From assembly GCF_964340395.1 (NCBI RefSeq), contig NC_135553.1, positions 26,727,449 to 26,742,948 on the forward strand: a stretch of 15,500 nucleotides of DNA. Direction: 5' to 3'. This DNA comes from Glandiceps talaboti. Lineage: Eukaryota > Hemichordata > Enteropneusta > Spengelidae. The position numbers and the translations under genes were made by a program. Positions 8,041-15,500 of this stretch are shown here, one piece after another. The stretch's first letter is position 1, and the number at the start of each line of letters is the position of its first letter. The notes under the pieces are model-generated. The model made no database searches, was not told the origin of the DNA, and worked only from the letters and a program-made list of their open reading frames with translations.

Positions 8041-8336
8041 TTCCCTGCCAAGACATTTTTTTTTCTAGCAGCAGTGGTCCATCTTTTTTTTCCATAACCC
8101 TCTCATATCCGGATTTTTTTTCAAGCAAATCCATTTGGCATCTTTTTTCCCCAAAAATCTTCCAAGCCCTCCCCCCCCCAGGATATCAAATGGTCCACCT
8201 CTTACCACGTGCAACATGCTGAGGAGTACTCCCTAGCCTGTTTCATATTAATACTCGTATTATGCGTATTGAATAATCTACGAATGGCATAACGTCATTA
8301 CAAAATCGCCGCATATCATGTCATCATCGCAGTATT

Positions 8337-8636
8337 GCATATAGTCATCTCATGTAGTCATCTCATGTAGTCATATCGCATGTAGTCATCTCATGTAGTC
8401 ACATCGCATGTAGTCATATCGCATGTAGTCATCTCATGTAGTCACATCGCATGTAGTCATATCGCATGTAGTCACCTCATGTAGTCATATCGCATATAGT
8501 CATCTCATATAGTCATATCGCATATAGTCATTGCAGTATTGCATATAGTCATTGTAGTATTGCATATAGTCATTGCAGTATTGCATATAGTCATTGCAGT
8601 ATTGCATATAGTCATTGCAGTATTGTATTTTCGAAT
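8337..8636 (+). repeat. Right array: 13-, 15- and 21-mers ending in TAGTC
   Basis: ATCTCATGTAGTC (13) and ATATCGCATGTAGTC (15) units alternate up to about 8530. They then change to about five units of a 21-mer ATTGCAGTATTGCATATAGTC (one with GTAGTATTGC). All units end in TATAGTC or TGTAGTC. The array is the inverted partner of 6170-6322 but about twice as long. Confidence 0.93.
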
Positions 8637-8671
8637 ATTGGCAGGCATTCTACGCCATACGCATGCCTTCC

Positions 8672-8673
8672 CC

Positions 8674-8705
<32 letters not shown>

Positions 8706-8753
8706 ACTATCTATGTCTCTATCTGTCTCTGTCTGCCTGCCTGCCTGCCTGCC

Positions 8754-8840
<87 letters not shown>

Positions 8841-8841
8841 G
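8672..8841 (+). repeat. CTGT microsatellite, about 170 bp
   Basis: The array is almost pure CTGT, interrupted by CACTATCTATGTCTCTATC near 8704-8724 and by four CTGC units near 8732-8750. Any reading frame across it (repeats of LSVC or RQTD) is an artefact of the repeat. Confidence 0.97.
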
Positions 8842-9302
8842 AGAGTACAATTGGGGTATTGAAGACAATTTCAAAGTAATCCATGGCATTCGATAATGTG
8901 TATGGTTTGAAATTTCATGCCACAAATTGGCCTCCTACATGTCCTTATTTGAAAAAAAAATGGGGACACCACCTCTCTCACCCTTCCCATTAGCTATCAT
9001 GCGGGACGCTGTTTCCTCCCAAAATCAAGACTGAAAAGAGAAAAATGTGCTGGCTAAGTATTTCCAGGTACAGGTTACACCCAATGTGAGACCTTTTTTA
9101 GAAAGCCCACATCTATATTTGTAAAGAAATCTCTCATTGTTATGTATGGACGCTGAAGTTGATTTCCACTGTTATTTTAATGTAGTACCCATACTGTACA
9201 TCTCTGAAGTACGGGGGGGGGGGGACTGTAAAATGACACATACTGTATTAAAATGTATGGTAGTAAACGAAGTGAACAGTTTTGCAAACGTACAATGTAA
9301 AC
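8842..9302. other. Unassigned spacer
   Basis: No gene, RNA or repeat was recognised. A run of twelve G lies at 9213-9224. Confidence 0.5.
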
Positions 9303-9770
9303 GACTGCCCCCCTCTCACCGTTCTTTACAATACTGCCACGACAAGTCGCAGGGCTGCCCCCTCCCACCGTTCTTTACAATACTGTCATGACAAGTCGCA
9401 GGGCTGCTTACAATACTGCCACGACAAGTCGCAGGGCTGCCCCCCTCCCACCGTTCTTTACAATACTGTCATGACAAGTCGCAGGGCTGCCCCCTCCCAC
9501 CGTTCTTTACAATACTGTCATGACAAGTCGCAGGGCTGCCCCCTCCCACCGTTCTTTACAATACTGTCATGACAAGTCGCAGGGCTACCCCCCCCCCCCC
9601 TCCAACCGTTCTTTACAATACTGTCATGACAAGTCGCAGGGCTGCCCCCCCCCTCCCATCGTTCTTTACAATTATACTGTCACAACAAGTCGTCGGGCTG
9701 CCCCCCCCCCCGTGCTCTCGCCCTCCCTCTCTTCCTTCTTTATAATACTGTCGCGACAAGTTGCAGGGTG
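9303..9770 (+). repeat. 49-bp minisatellite, about nine units, with C-tract length changes
   Basis: GTTCTTTACAATACTGTCAT marks each unit, at 9321, 9370, 9453, 9502, 9551, 9608, 9661 and (as CTTCTTTATAATACTG) 9736. One unit near 9408 is cut short, giving a 34-base step. The basic step is 49; later steps of 57, 53 and 75 come from growth of the C tract (up to C13) and added CCCTC sequence. Conserved parts are ACAATACTG and GACAAGTCGCAGGGCTG. Because 49 is not a multiple of three, the frame shifts at each unit and the open frames here are not genes. Confidence 0.96.
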
Positions 9771-10099
9771 CCCCCCCCTCTTGCCCTCCCTCCCATCCAT
9801 TTCGCGCCCCGTTTCTTTCCACCCTCTCTCCCTCAGCCCCCTCCCCAACGAAACGCATATTATAGGGAACACATATGACCTGGAAAACTATGACTCACTC
9901 AAAGTCAGTTTTTAACAACCGTGGGACAAAACCACACAAAAAGTCCAGGGCTATCCCCTCTCGCCCTCCCTCCCATTCATCTCTTCGCCCCCATTTCTTA
10001 CCACCCTCTCTCCCTTTGTCCCCTCCTAACGAAACATAAATTATAGGGAACACACATAACATGGAAATCCATATGGCTCACTCAGAGTTAGTGTCATAA
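9758..10099 (+). repeat. About 180-bp tandem duplication downstream of the minisatellite
   Basis: TCGCCCTCCCTCCCAT-type sequence at 9779 recurs at 9959, CGAAAC at 9849 recurs at 10030, and TTATAGGGAACACA with the following ACTCA and GTTAGT or GTCAGT words recurs in the same order. The second unit also begins with AAGTCCAGGG, a remnant of the GACAAGTCGCAGGG end of the 49-bp unit, so the larger unit was built from the end of the smaller array. Confidence 0.85.
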
Positions 10100-10123
10100 G
10101 GAACACACATAACATGGAAATCC
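10047..10123 (+). repeat. Exact 24-bp duplication, 53 bases apart
   Basis: The word GGAACACACATAACATGG and the six bases after it occur at 10047-10070 and again at 10100-10123 with no mismatch. This is the innermost step of the nested repeat. Confidence 0.92.
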
Positions 10124-10440
10124 GGTCTACGGGAGGCCTCGGGGGGACCGAGATGATGACCTCAGCGACTGTGTCGCATTCTGTTACAATGACGTAGGTG
10201 AAGCATGGTATTGATGACGTCACACTTCGATTTATGCGTCTCGCACTTTTAATAGCGACATCAATATTATGACTTCGCCGACTTTGGGCAATACATCACT
10301 TCCCTAAAGCAACGAAATCGGTCTACAACCACTACCAGACGTCTGTGGTTTACCACAAGGCACTCCCCAGGCGACTTACATACGTATTAGCTTCCGAAAT
10401 ATGTATATGTATTCGAATTCAGAATGTATACCCCGTTCAA
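10124..10440. other. Unassigned, moderately GC-rich spacer with CRE-like sites
   Basis: No gene is visible; the only frame of note (10041-10223, minus) has no recognisable protein features and overlaps the tandem repeat. The stretch has a perfect TGACGTCA at 10215-10222 and a TGACGTAG at 10190-10197. Confidence 0.45.
10215..10222. promoter_or_regulatory. CRE-like palindrome TGACGTCA
   Basis: A perfect CREB/ATF consensus palindrome, with a TGACGTAG half site 25 bases upstream. No TATA box or transcript start can be placed, and a single 8-mer can occur by chance. Confidence 0.25.
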
Positions 10441-10445
10441 TTGTA

Positions 10446-10522
10446 TAGTGTAGTGTAGTGTAGTGTAGTGTAGTGTAGTGTAGTGTAGTGTAGTGTAGTG
10501 TAGTAAGTATAGTATAGTATAG
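10446..10522 (+). repeat. TAGTG pentamer microsatellite, switching to TATAG
   Basis: About twelve TAGTG units (10446-10504) are followed by about three TATAG units (10507-10522). It directly abuts a possible LINE tail. Confidence 0.95.
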
Positions 10523-10598
10523 TTTATTTGACATGAAATAATGTACAAAATACATTATCTATAGTCAAAACATACAAAAACAACAAGAATAAATAGAT

Positions 10599-10623
10599 AA
10601 ATATAAATATAAATATAAATAAA
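10599..10623 (+). repeat. ATAAAT hexamer microsatellite
   Basis: Four tandem ATAAAT units. Confidence 0.9.
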
Positions 10624-10652
10624 CATTACTTGTATGATACACTGATATTATT

Positions 10653-10653
<1 letters not shown>

Positions 10654-10688
<35 letters not shown>

Positions 10689-10689
10689 G
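10654..10689 (+). repeat. TTG microsatellite
   Basis: Twelve TTG units. The leucine run that a translation shows here is an artefact of the repeat. Confidence 0.95.
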
Positions 10690-10699
10690 ATGTTGATTT

Positions 10700-12130
10700 A
10701 CCGAACGAACATCAACTTAAAGAATATTATTACATCAAGAGAAAATATATTCAAATGGCCGATTGTGTGGTGCTGTCCCTCGTCGAGAGCGGACCACGTT
10801 GGCATCCAGACTATTACATGTAAATTGGCTGATAATGTGATAGTCTCTCGGAGCTGACAACAGAAATGGTTTTTGATCAGATATCTGAATATCACTCACT
10901 TGTTTACTGAAGAAGTAAGGAAAAGTGCTATATCGACATGTATATCTCTCATTGTTCAATTTGAAAATGTAACCTCTTAACCGCTAATCCCAATTTGCGA
11001 TTTCTACTCCCCATTTAATTAATAATTCATCCGTTAGAGTGAAATGATGCCCCACCACTATATATAGTTGTACACACGTGATAAAGGGTGATCTCTACAC
11101 TGCAACATACCTGATTGAAAATTCATGTCATTTTTTTCAACAGTTAATCAGTTAATCATTTTAAATCTATGGCATGTTGGTCTTTTTGTCTTCAGTGTTC
11201 GTTCACGGACTTGATGATCATAAAAGTGACACAGTTTTTTTACACGTGACCTTATTTTCGAATAAAGTTGGTGAACAAAAAACACATGATACATGTACAG
11301 ATATGTGAAGATAATACACATACTTAGGAACTAATCCACACCGACACATGCAGTCTGAGTGGTGTGCCAGAGTATGCAACAAACCAAGAGGCTTAGTAGT
11401 CATTTTTCGAATATTTTGGTAACCAAAAAATTACGTCACTCATCACTCGATGCGAATTTTTATTAGTTTCTAAAACGTGTCGTAGTAGTTGACATAATAC
11501 AACTATAAATGGATAAGTCACCTAACCCATAAAGTCAGAAAAGTCACCCAACCCAGTCAGAGAATGCTTCCCTTTTGGTATATACTTTATTGCAATACGT
11601 AAGATAGAAGGTACGTAGACGACTAGACGACATACTGGAGTATGTTACAATGATCAAGTGGAATTTCAATACAGTCCCGTGACTGTCCTTTACAATCTGT
11701 CAACTTCGTTTACAGGTGTGACAACAAATGCGGGTCTGTGAAATCCATTGCATTCACAACATTCTACCCTGATCTGCAGTGAGCAAAGATCAGCAAAGAT
11801 CTCAGGTCTTATCGGAATCCTCCGGTTATTAATCGCTTCCGTTTTCATTTTACATGACGCAGAACATAAACAAAAAGTTAATTATAACGTTTAATTATGA
11901 TGTCAGCCTCCAGATACAACTTCTGTTCAATCGATCAGTGTGTCTTTTGAAAATATTTTCCTGTTGATTAATTATGATCTGAGAGTATCAGGTTCTCGTT
12001 CAAATGTACTTTTTGATGTAGAACCCGGATGTAGGGTGTTGACCTGTTAGAGATGGTCCATTTTATGGTTAACGTTCTCCAGCGATTTATGTCACCCCAC
12101 CCGACGACTTCATCCTTTCCTCCCAAGAAC
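10700..12130. other. Unassigned AT-rich stretch; no gene seen
   Basis: No long frame, RNA gene or mobile element was recognised. Small items are: an imperfect 26-bp direct repeat at 11515-11564 (AAGTCACCTAACCCA and AAGTCACCCAACCCA); a palindromic CTATATATAG (11058-11067) with CACGTG shortly after (11075-11080); a near-palindrome around GGTAACC (11419-11425) next to TTACGTCA (11431-11438); and TAATTA words near 11880-11900 and 11968. A 63-nt splice-bounded open segment at 11716-11778 is too weak to call. Confidence 0.5.
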
Positions 12131-12135
12131 TCCAG

Positions 12136-12156
12136 CCCCCCCCCCCCCCCCCCCCC
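12136..12156 (+). repeat. C21 homopolymer
   Basis: Twenty-one consecutive C, the longest such tract in the window. A C9 tract follows at 12234-12242, with C-rich sequence between. Confidence 0.95.
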
Positions 12157-13250
12157 GACGACATTCGACGTCCATCAAGAATCCCGTTGGTATCCATAAA
12201 TGTACTTTCAGCCTCTCTGTTTCCTCCTTCTATCCCCCCCCCGCCCCTCTTCCTCCACTTAACTAATTAATCACTATAATTAATGATAATTAGGCAATAT
12301 CAAGCTTTCATAGAAAATGGTACGATTGATTTGTCAATGACGGGGTATATATCATGTATGGTAGCTTCAGCTCAGAATTTTGCTTTCTAGCAATTTATGA
12401 TGTGTAAGAACAAATATGTAACTTTATGGACGACATTCGATGAAAGGACGTTCACCTTTTAATGGTGGTGATCAGTGTGTCTGTCTGGTCTTGATTTATC
12501 TGTAACACCAAATGATTATTGTATTGAATTATACATGACAACAAAACTAGTAAATGTATAGTATATTTGACTTGGGTTGTTTTCCAAGCAATGTATTCAC
12601 CAAAACAATTCAATGTCTCTTAAAGTTAGGTCAATATGTGATCAATTTACTTCGATGGGAATAATCAACTCTATTACAATTACTTTGTACTAGCCCAATC
12701 CCCCCTCCCCCATTACCATGAATTGAGAGGGGACCCAACTTGAAAAATAATGGAAATAAACAATCCATTTCAAACATTGATCACTATCTGTACAAAAATA
12801 TCAAATAATGCTGAAAATTAGATAACTGTCGATTTAATCTTTATACTTCTAACTCCTTTTAATTTTTCACAATTCCCTTCCCTCTTAAAAATACATATTC
12901 AATACATATTTTGTACTTTTTAACTGGTCACCTGGTCATTTGGAGACCAATTGGAGGTCCAAAGCTCTAGTGATACACAGGGGAGCATTCAGATAATACG
13001 GGGTGGAAGTCTAATAAATCTGTAAGTGGAATTCATTATGATGGAGTAGAAGTGTCCTTGAATGATTCGATTTGGACCAGTTAATTCAATTAAAGTTATA
13101 TGATTGACGTGGAACTAGGAACACGTGACTAAACTTCAGCCCAACTATTTGTAGCAGAGACAACTCTAGTCTTATCAACCTCATTCAGGGATTAGTCTTC
13201 TTGAAAACATCGTTCGATACATGTAAAGAAAAATGTTAATATGCTAATAT
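12157..13250. other. Unassigned AT-rich stretch; no gene seen
   Basis: Unique-looking sequence. 12259-12296 carries several ATTA/TAAT words close together (AACTAATTAATCACTATAAT and onward), as does 13079-13095. In AT-rich DNA such words are expected often, so no enhancer is claimed. Confidence 0.45.
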
Positions 13251-13254
13251 AATT

Positions 13255-13480
13255 TGTTAAATTTTATTAGCCAGCCCGAGTGCTTTCGACTCCGCAAGGA
13301 ATATACTTTACAAGTTCTGAGCAGGGAAAAAACATAAAACAAGGAATCGGCAGGACAATGCATTTGGTACTCAGACTCTGACAGGACAAGACAGGACAGG
13401 AGAGGAGAGAAACACACGAGAAAAGATAAAGACAATATAAAACAAAAGCAAGACACCAACAAAGGAAAACAAAACAAAAC
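13255..13480 (-). mobile_element. Possible truncated minus-strand retroelement tail
   Basis: Read on the minus strand, the sequence contains TTGTAAAGTATATTCCTTG, GCACTCGGGCTGGC and then AATAAAATTT, which resembles the 3' untranslated end of an animal LINE with its polyadenylation signal. The part further upstream on that strand is a degenerate GACAG/GACAA pentamer region (13380-13405). The minus-strand frames here (rich in F, L, S and C) show no reverse transcriptase or endonuclease motif. It could equally be ordinary sequence with a chance AATAAA. Confidence 0.25.
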
Positions 13481-13489
13481 AGAACAATT

Positions 13490-14040
13490 ACCAATGCTTT
13501 CAACAATACCTAATATTCTTCTGGGACCACTGAATTAATTTGATTCAACACAAAATTAGAAATAAAAGAGAGAGTTTATAACCCCAGAACAGTCCCTTGA
13601 ACAACTTACCAATGTGCATGTGTAGTATCATCTATCACAACTCTATAAGTAAGACAGTTGAAATCAGACAAGTTGATAGATGGTGGTGATGCCCTTCAAA
13701 ATACATCCTAACTAAATGGTCAGTAAACAACCTTGAACAAAACTCATGATGGTAGATAATCGTGACATAGACAAATGACCGCACTTCACCAGTCTTGTCG
13801 TTTTAGGCTAAATATAAAACAAATTGAAATTGTGTGTTTCTGATAACCTGACCGACCCTAGTTTAAGCCGCCAACCCTAAACATTTTTTATAAACAAAAA
13901 AGAAAAAGAAATTCTTTGTCTACTTAACCTTCATGTATGTCTGCTTTCTTTCCCCATTGATACCTGTACATAATTTCATCAAAGTACATGTATCATAGGA
14001 TGGGTATTCTGACCGACATTTCGTTTAGTTTTGGTCGCGA
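13490..14040. other. Unassigned AT-rich stretch
   Basis: No gene, RNA or repeat was recognised. Confidence 0.45.
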
Positions 14041-14051
14041 AAATGTTAAAA

Positions 14052-14145
14052 AGATAAGATAAGATAAGATAAGATAAGATAAAATAAAATAAAATGAAAT
14101 AAGAAATAAAATAAGATAAAGTAAACTAAACTCAAATAAACTCAA
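14052..14145 (+). repeat. AGATA pentamer microsatellite grading into AAAAT and AACTC/AAATA words
   Basis: About six AGATA units (14052-14082), then about three AAAAT units, then degenerate AATAAG, AAACTAAACTC and AAATAAACTC repeats. Confidence 0.9.
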
Positions 14146-14379
14146 ATAAACTAAAATGCCGTCCTATTTATACTATTTTTTGAGGCCATGTTAAAAAATT
14201 CTGGTTTGACGAAAAATAAAACAATATTCTCAAATAAATGAAAACTTATTTCAATTAAAATAATGTAACCAGGGAATAAAAGTACATAAACGGTTAAAAT
14301 TAGTTTGTTAGTACGAAAAATATAAAATACTATAGCTAAAATAAAAAAAATATTTTTGGCCTGAACGGCTTCCCATAGT

Positions 14380-14790
14380 TTTCATTTCATGTAATACTTT
14401 TTTTTTTTTGAAATATAGGATTAGTTATTTTTATCATGGGAGTAGTTTTTATTCCATGGGAAGATTTTTTAAAATTTATTTTAAATTTAATTTTTTGAAT
14501 TTTTTTTGAATTTTTGAATTGTTTAGAAAATAATTTTAGATTTGTTTTACCACAGTAGTTTTTTATCATGAGAGTGCTGCTTTAAGATGTTTTTTTTTGT
14601 TTTACCATAGGAGTAGATTTTTTATCATGGGAGTAGTGTTTTTTTTTTTAACCATGGGAGTAGTTTTTATTTCATGTAATATTTTTTATCATCCGAGTAG
14701 TTTTTTATTCCATGGGAAGATTTTTTTTTTTTTAATTTTAGAGTTTTTTTGTTTTATTTCATTGGAATAATTATTTTTACAATGGGACCT
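14380..14790 (+). repeat. Degenerate T-rich minisatellite with CATGGGAGTAG core
   Basis: T runs are separated by variants of ATCATGGGAGTAG (near 14435, 14567, 14607, 14625 and 14650, with changes such as CATGAGAGTGC, CATAGGAGTAG and CATCCGAGTAG) and of TTCCATGGGAAGA (about 14452 and 14710). A larger unit is visible: TTCATGTAATA, a T run, a GAGTAG or TTAG word, and TATTCCATGGGAAGATTTTTT occur in the same order at about 14383-14468 and 14674-14735. Confidence 0.8.
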
Positions 14791-15500
14791 TAAATACAAC
14801 TGGTGTAAACCAAAATGCTCCTGTAGGTTGCAATTGGTTTTGCTAAATCAAAACTGAATTTAGCAAATTATTACATATTAATATGGTAATTATCCAAACT
14901 AAAATTTGTGCACAGTATTGCTATCAGAAAAGTTTGATTCAATATTTATCAATTGAAATTTTGAAGATAAATATTATGGTTATATTTCTATGTCAAGCAG
15001 AGATTACAATGTTTAGAAAAGGGAATAGAATTTGTCCAGCAAAAGCATTTTTAGTCCCCCAAAGTGTGTGACTATTACAATGGGCTTCCATCTGTCCGTA
15101 ATATGTCATTTCTCAGACTTGTAATATCCGATTTCTTTCAAAACTGGCACAAAGGTGACATGTCATATGGAAAATATGCATGTCATTCTTTTTTTCGAAA
15201 TAGGCAAATGTGACCAAATGGTGGCCATATTTGTAATCAAAAATCTATATTTACTGCATAATTAATTAAAAAAACTAGGTTTCTTTTGAAACCCGACCTT
15301 GAGCAAATACAAATATTACCATTCATGAATACATAGCTGGGGCAACTCCCATGAACCATATGGGGAGGGTCTACTGGAAAGTCTGTATGTCATAAGGTAT
15401 GACAAAGGGTATATACTTTTCTGGGCCAGAGGATTGTGGAATACCCTACCCATCTAGACTGGTTGATTTTATTTTAATTGTAGCTCAAAATGATTATATA
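14791..15500. other. Unassigned AT-rich stretch; possible dispersed-repeat fragment at 15080-15230
   Basis: No coding support: the 62-codon frame at 14883 has no recognisable motif and is AT-driven. The part with CATCTGTCCGTAA, ATTTCTCAGA and GATTTCTTTCAAAACTGG recalls interspersed repeats met in several invertebrate genomes. That is from memory only, and no second copy lies in the window. Confidence 0.3.

Larger units (their letters stand above)
6170..8640. mobile_element. Large foldback-like structure with inverted tandem arrays and a non-coding interior
   Basis: The left side has a GACTACATGCGATAT-type array (6170-6322), then 6335-6402. The right side has the reverse complement in mirror order: 8261-8328 (67/68 identical to 6335-6402), then an ATATCGCATGTAGTC-type array (8337-8636). 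The inverted match continues inward through GATATCC, a G or C run and CTTGGAAGAT (6418-6443 against 8156-8185), and probably to the palindromic ATCCGGAT words near 6545 and 8107. Long terminal repeats made of tandem arrays are a hallmark of foldback-type elements. No transposase or certain target duplication is visible. The alternative is an inverted segmental duplication. Confidence 0.65.
10505..10690 (-). mobile_element. Possible 3' end of a minus-strand CR1/L2-like LINE with simple repeats
   Basis: Read on the minus strand, the sequence runs from CAACAA repeats through an ATTTAT hexamer region into TTGTACATTATTTCATGTC and AAATAAACTATACTATAC, then into the TAGTG-complement pentamer array. 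A polyadenylation-like AATAAA close to a short tandem tail is usual for the 3' ends of CR1 and L2 type LINEs, which end in microsatellites rather than long poly-A. No reverse transcriptase sequence is present, so this is at most a 5'-truncated stub. Confidence 0.3.

Noticed and set aside
7925-8222. Overlapping frames on both strands (LLEKK repeats on the minus strand)
   Set aside because: The KK and FF words come from T/A runs in the inner arm of the foldback-like structure. No coding bias or domain was seen.
8539-8925. Open frames rich in LSVC (plus) and RQTD (minus)
   Set aside because: They are translations of the CTGT microsatellite and the 21-mer array, which are open in several frames by composition.
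9137-9915. Open frames with repeated QYCHDKSQGC and RRAAPSHRS
   Set aside because: They follow the 49-bp minisatellite. The unit is not a multiple of three and the frame changes at each copy, so no repeat protein is encoded.
10630-10857. Poly-leucine frame
   Set aside because: It comes from the TTG microsatellite and the unique sequence after it. It is not a signal peptide.
11716-11778. 63-nt segment between TTTACAG and GTGAGC, open with two cysteines (CDNKCGSVK)
   Set aside because: The donor has a weak exon side, the pyrimidine tract is poor, and no partner exon was found nearby. Segments of this size are open by chance often.
13244-13506. Two overlapping minus-strand frames rich in F, L, S and C
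   Set aside because: Composition is driven by a GACAG/GACAA region, with no LINE or other domain motifs. Only the AATAAA-bearing end was kept, as a possible retroelement tail.
14883-15071. 62-codon frame
   Set aside because: AT-driven composition, no motif, no splice or promoter context.
1-15500. tRNA, 5S rRNA or tRNA-derived SINE
   Set aside because: No B-box-like GGTTCGA word with a matching A box was noticed on either strand. A covariance-model scan was not possible, so a degenerate copy could be missed.

Overview
The window looks like intergenic or intronic DNA from an animal nuclear genome. It has no operons, no bacterial-style coding density, low GC, splice-like signals, many microsatellites, several minisatellites, foldback and MITE-like elements, and many long pure C or G tracts. 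The repeat style fits a marine invertebrate (for example a cephalochordate, hemichordate or mollusc), but nothing seen fixes the phylum, so that is only a guess.

The only support for a host gene is near the left. A small exon (1590-1628) and a candidate terminal exon (1810-1851) have good splice signals, join in frame, and end in a stop; the rest of that gene would lie to the left of the window. No long open reading frame elsewhere looks like a real protein: the longer ones are translations of simple repeats.

Layout: 1-944 is a long imperfect inverted repeat with an AAT-rich loop. 945-2025 holds the candidate 3' exons. 2030-3225 and 4525-5671 are two diverged copies, in the same orientation, of a roughly 1.2 kb repeat. 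Between them lie a 32-nt insertion that appears copied from the repeat family, a cluster of nuclear-receptor-like half sites, and a 51-bp minisatellite (3751-4218). 5672-5787 is a 96-bp palindromic MITE with a perfect 10-bp target duplication. 5890-6096 is a hAT-like MITE. 6170-8640 is a large foldback-like structure: two inverted arms, each a tandem array next to a 68-nt segment that is 67/68 identical between arms, around a non-coding interior with its own tandem duplication. 8672-8841 is a CTGT microsatellite. 9303-10123 is a nested tandem array (49-bp units, then about 180-bp units, then a 24-bp duplication). 10446-10690 holds pentamer, hexamer and trinucleotide repeats attached to a possible minus-strand LINE tail. 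10700-14040 is mostly unassigned AT-rich DNA with long C tracts and another possible LINE tail. 14052-14790 is a pentamer microsatellite followed by a degenerate T-rich minisatellite. 14790-15500 is unassigned.

No genes can be shown to work together here. The main interest is in how the repeats were built and moved.
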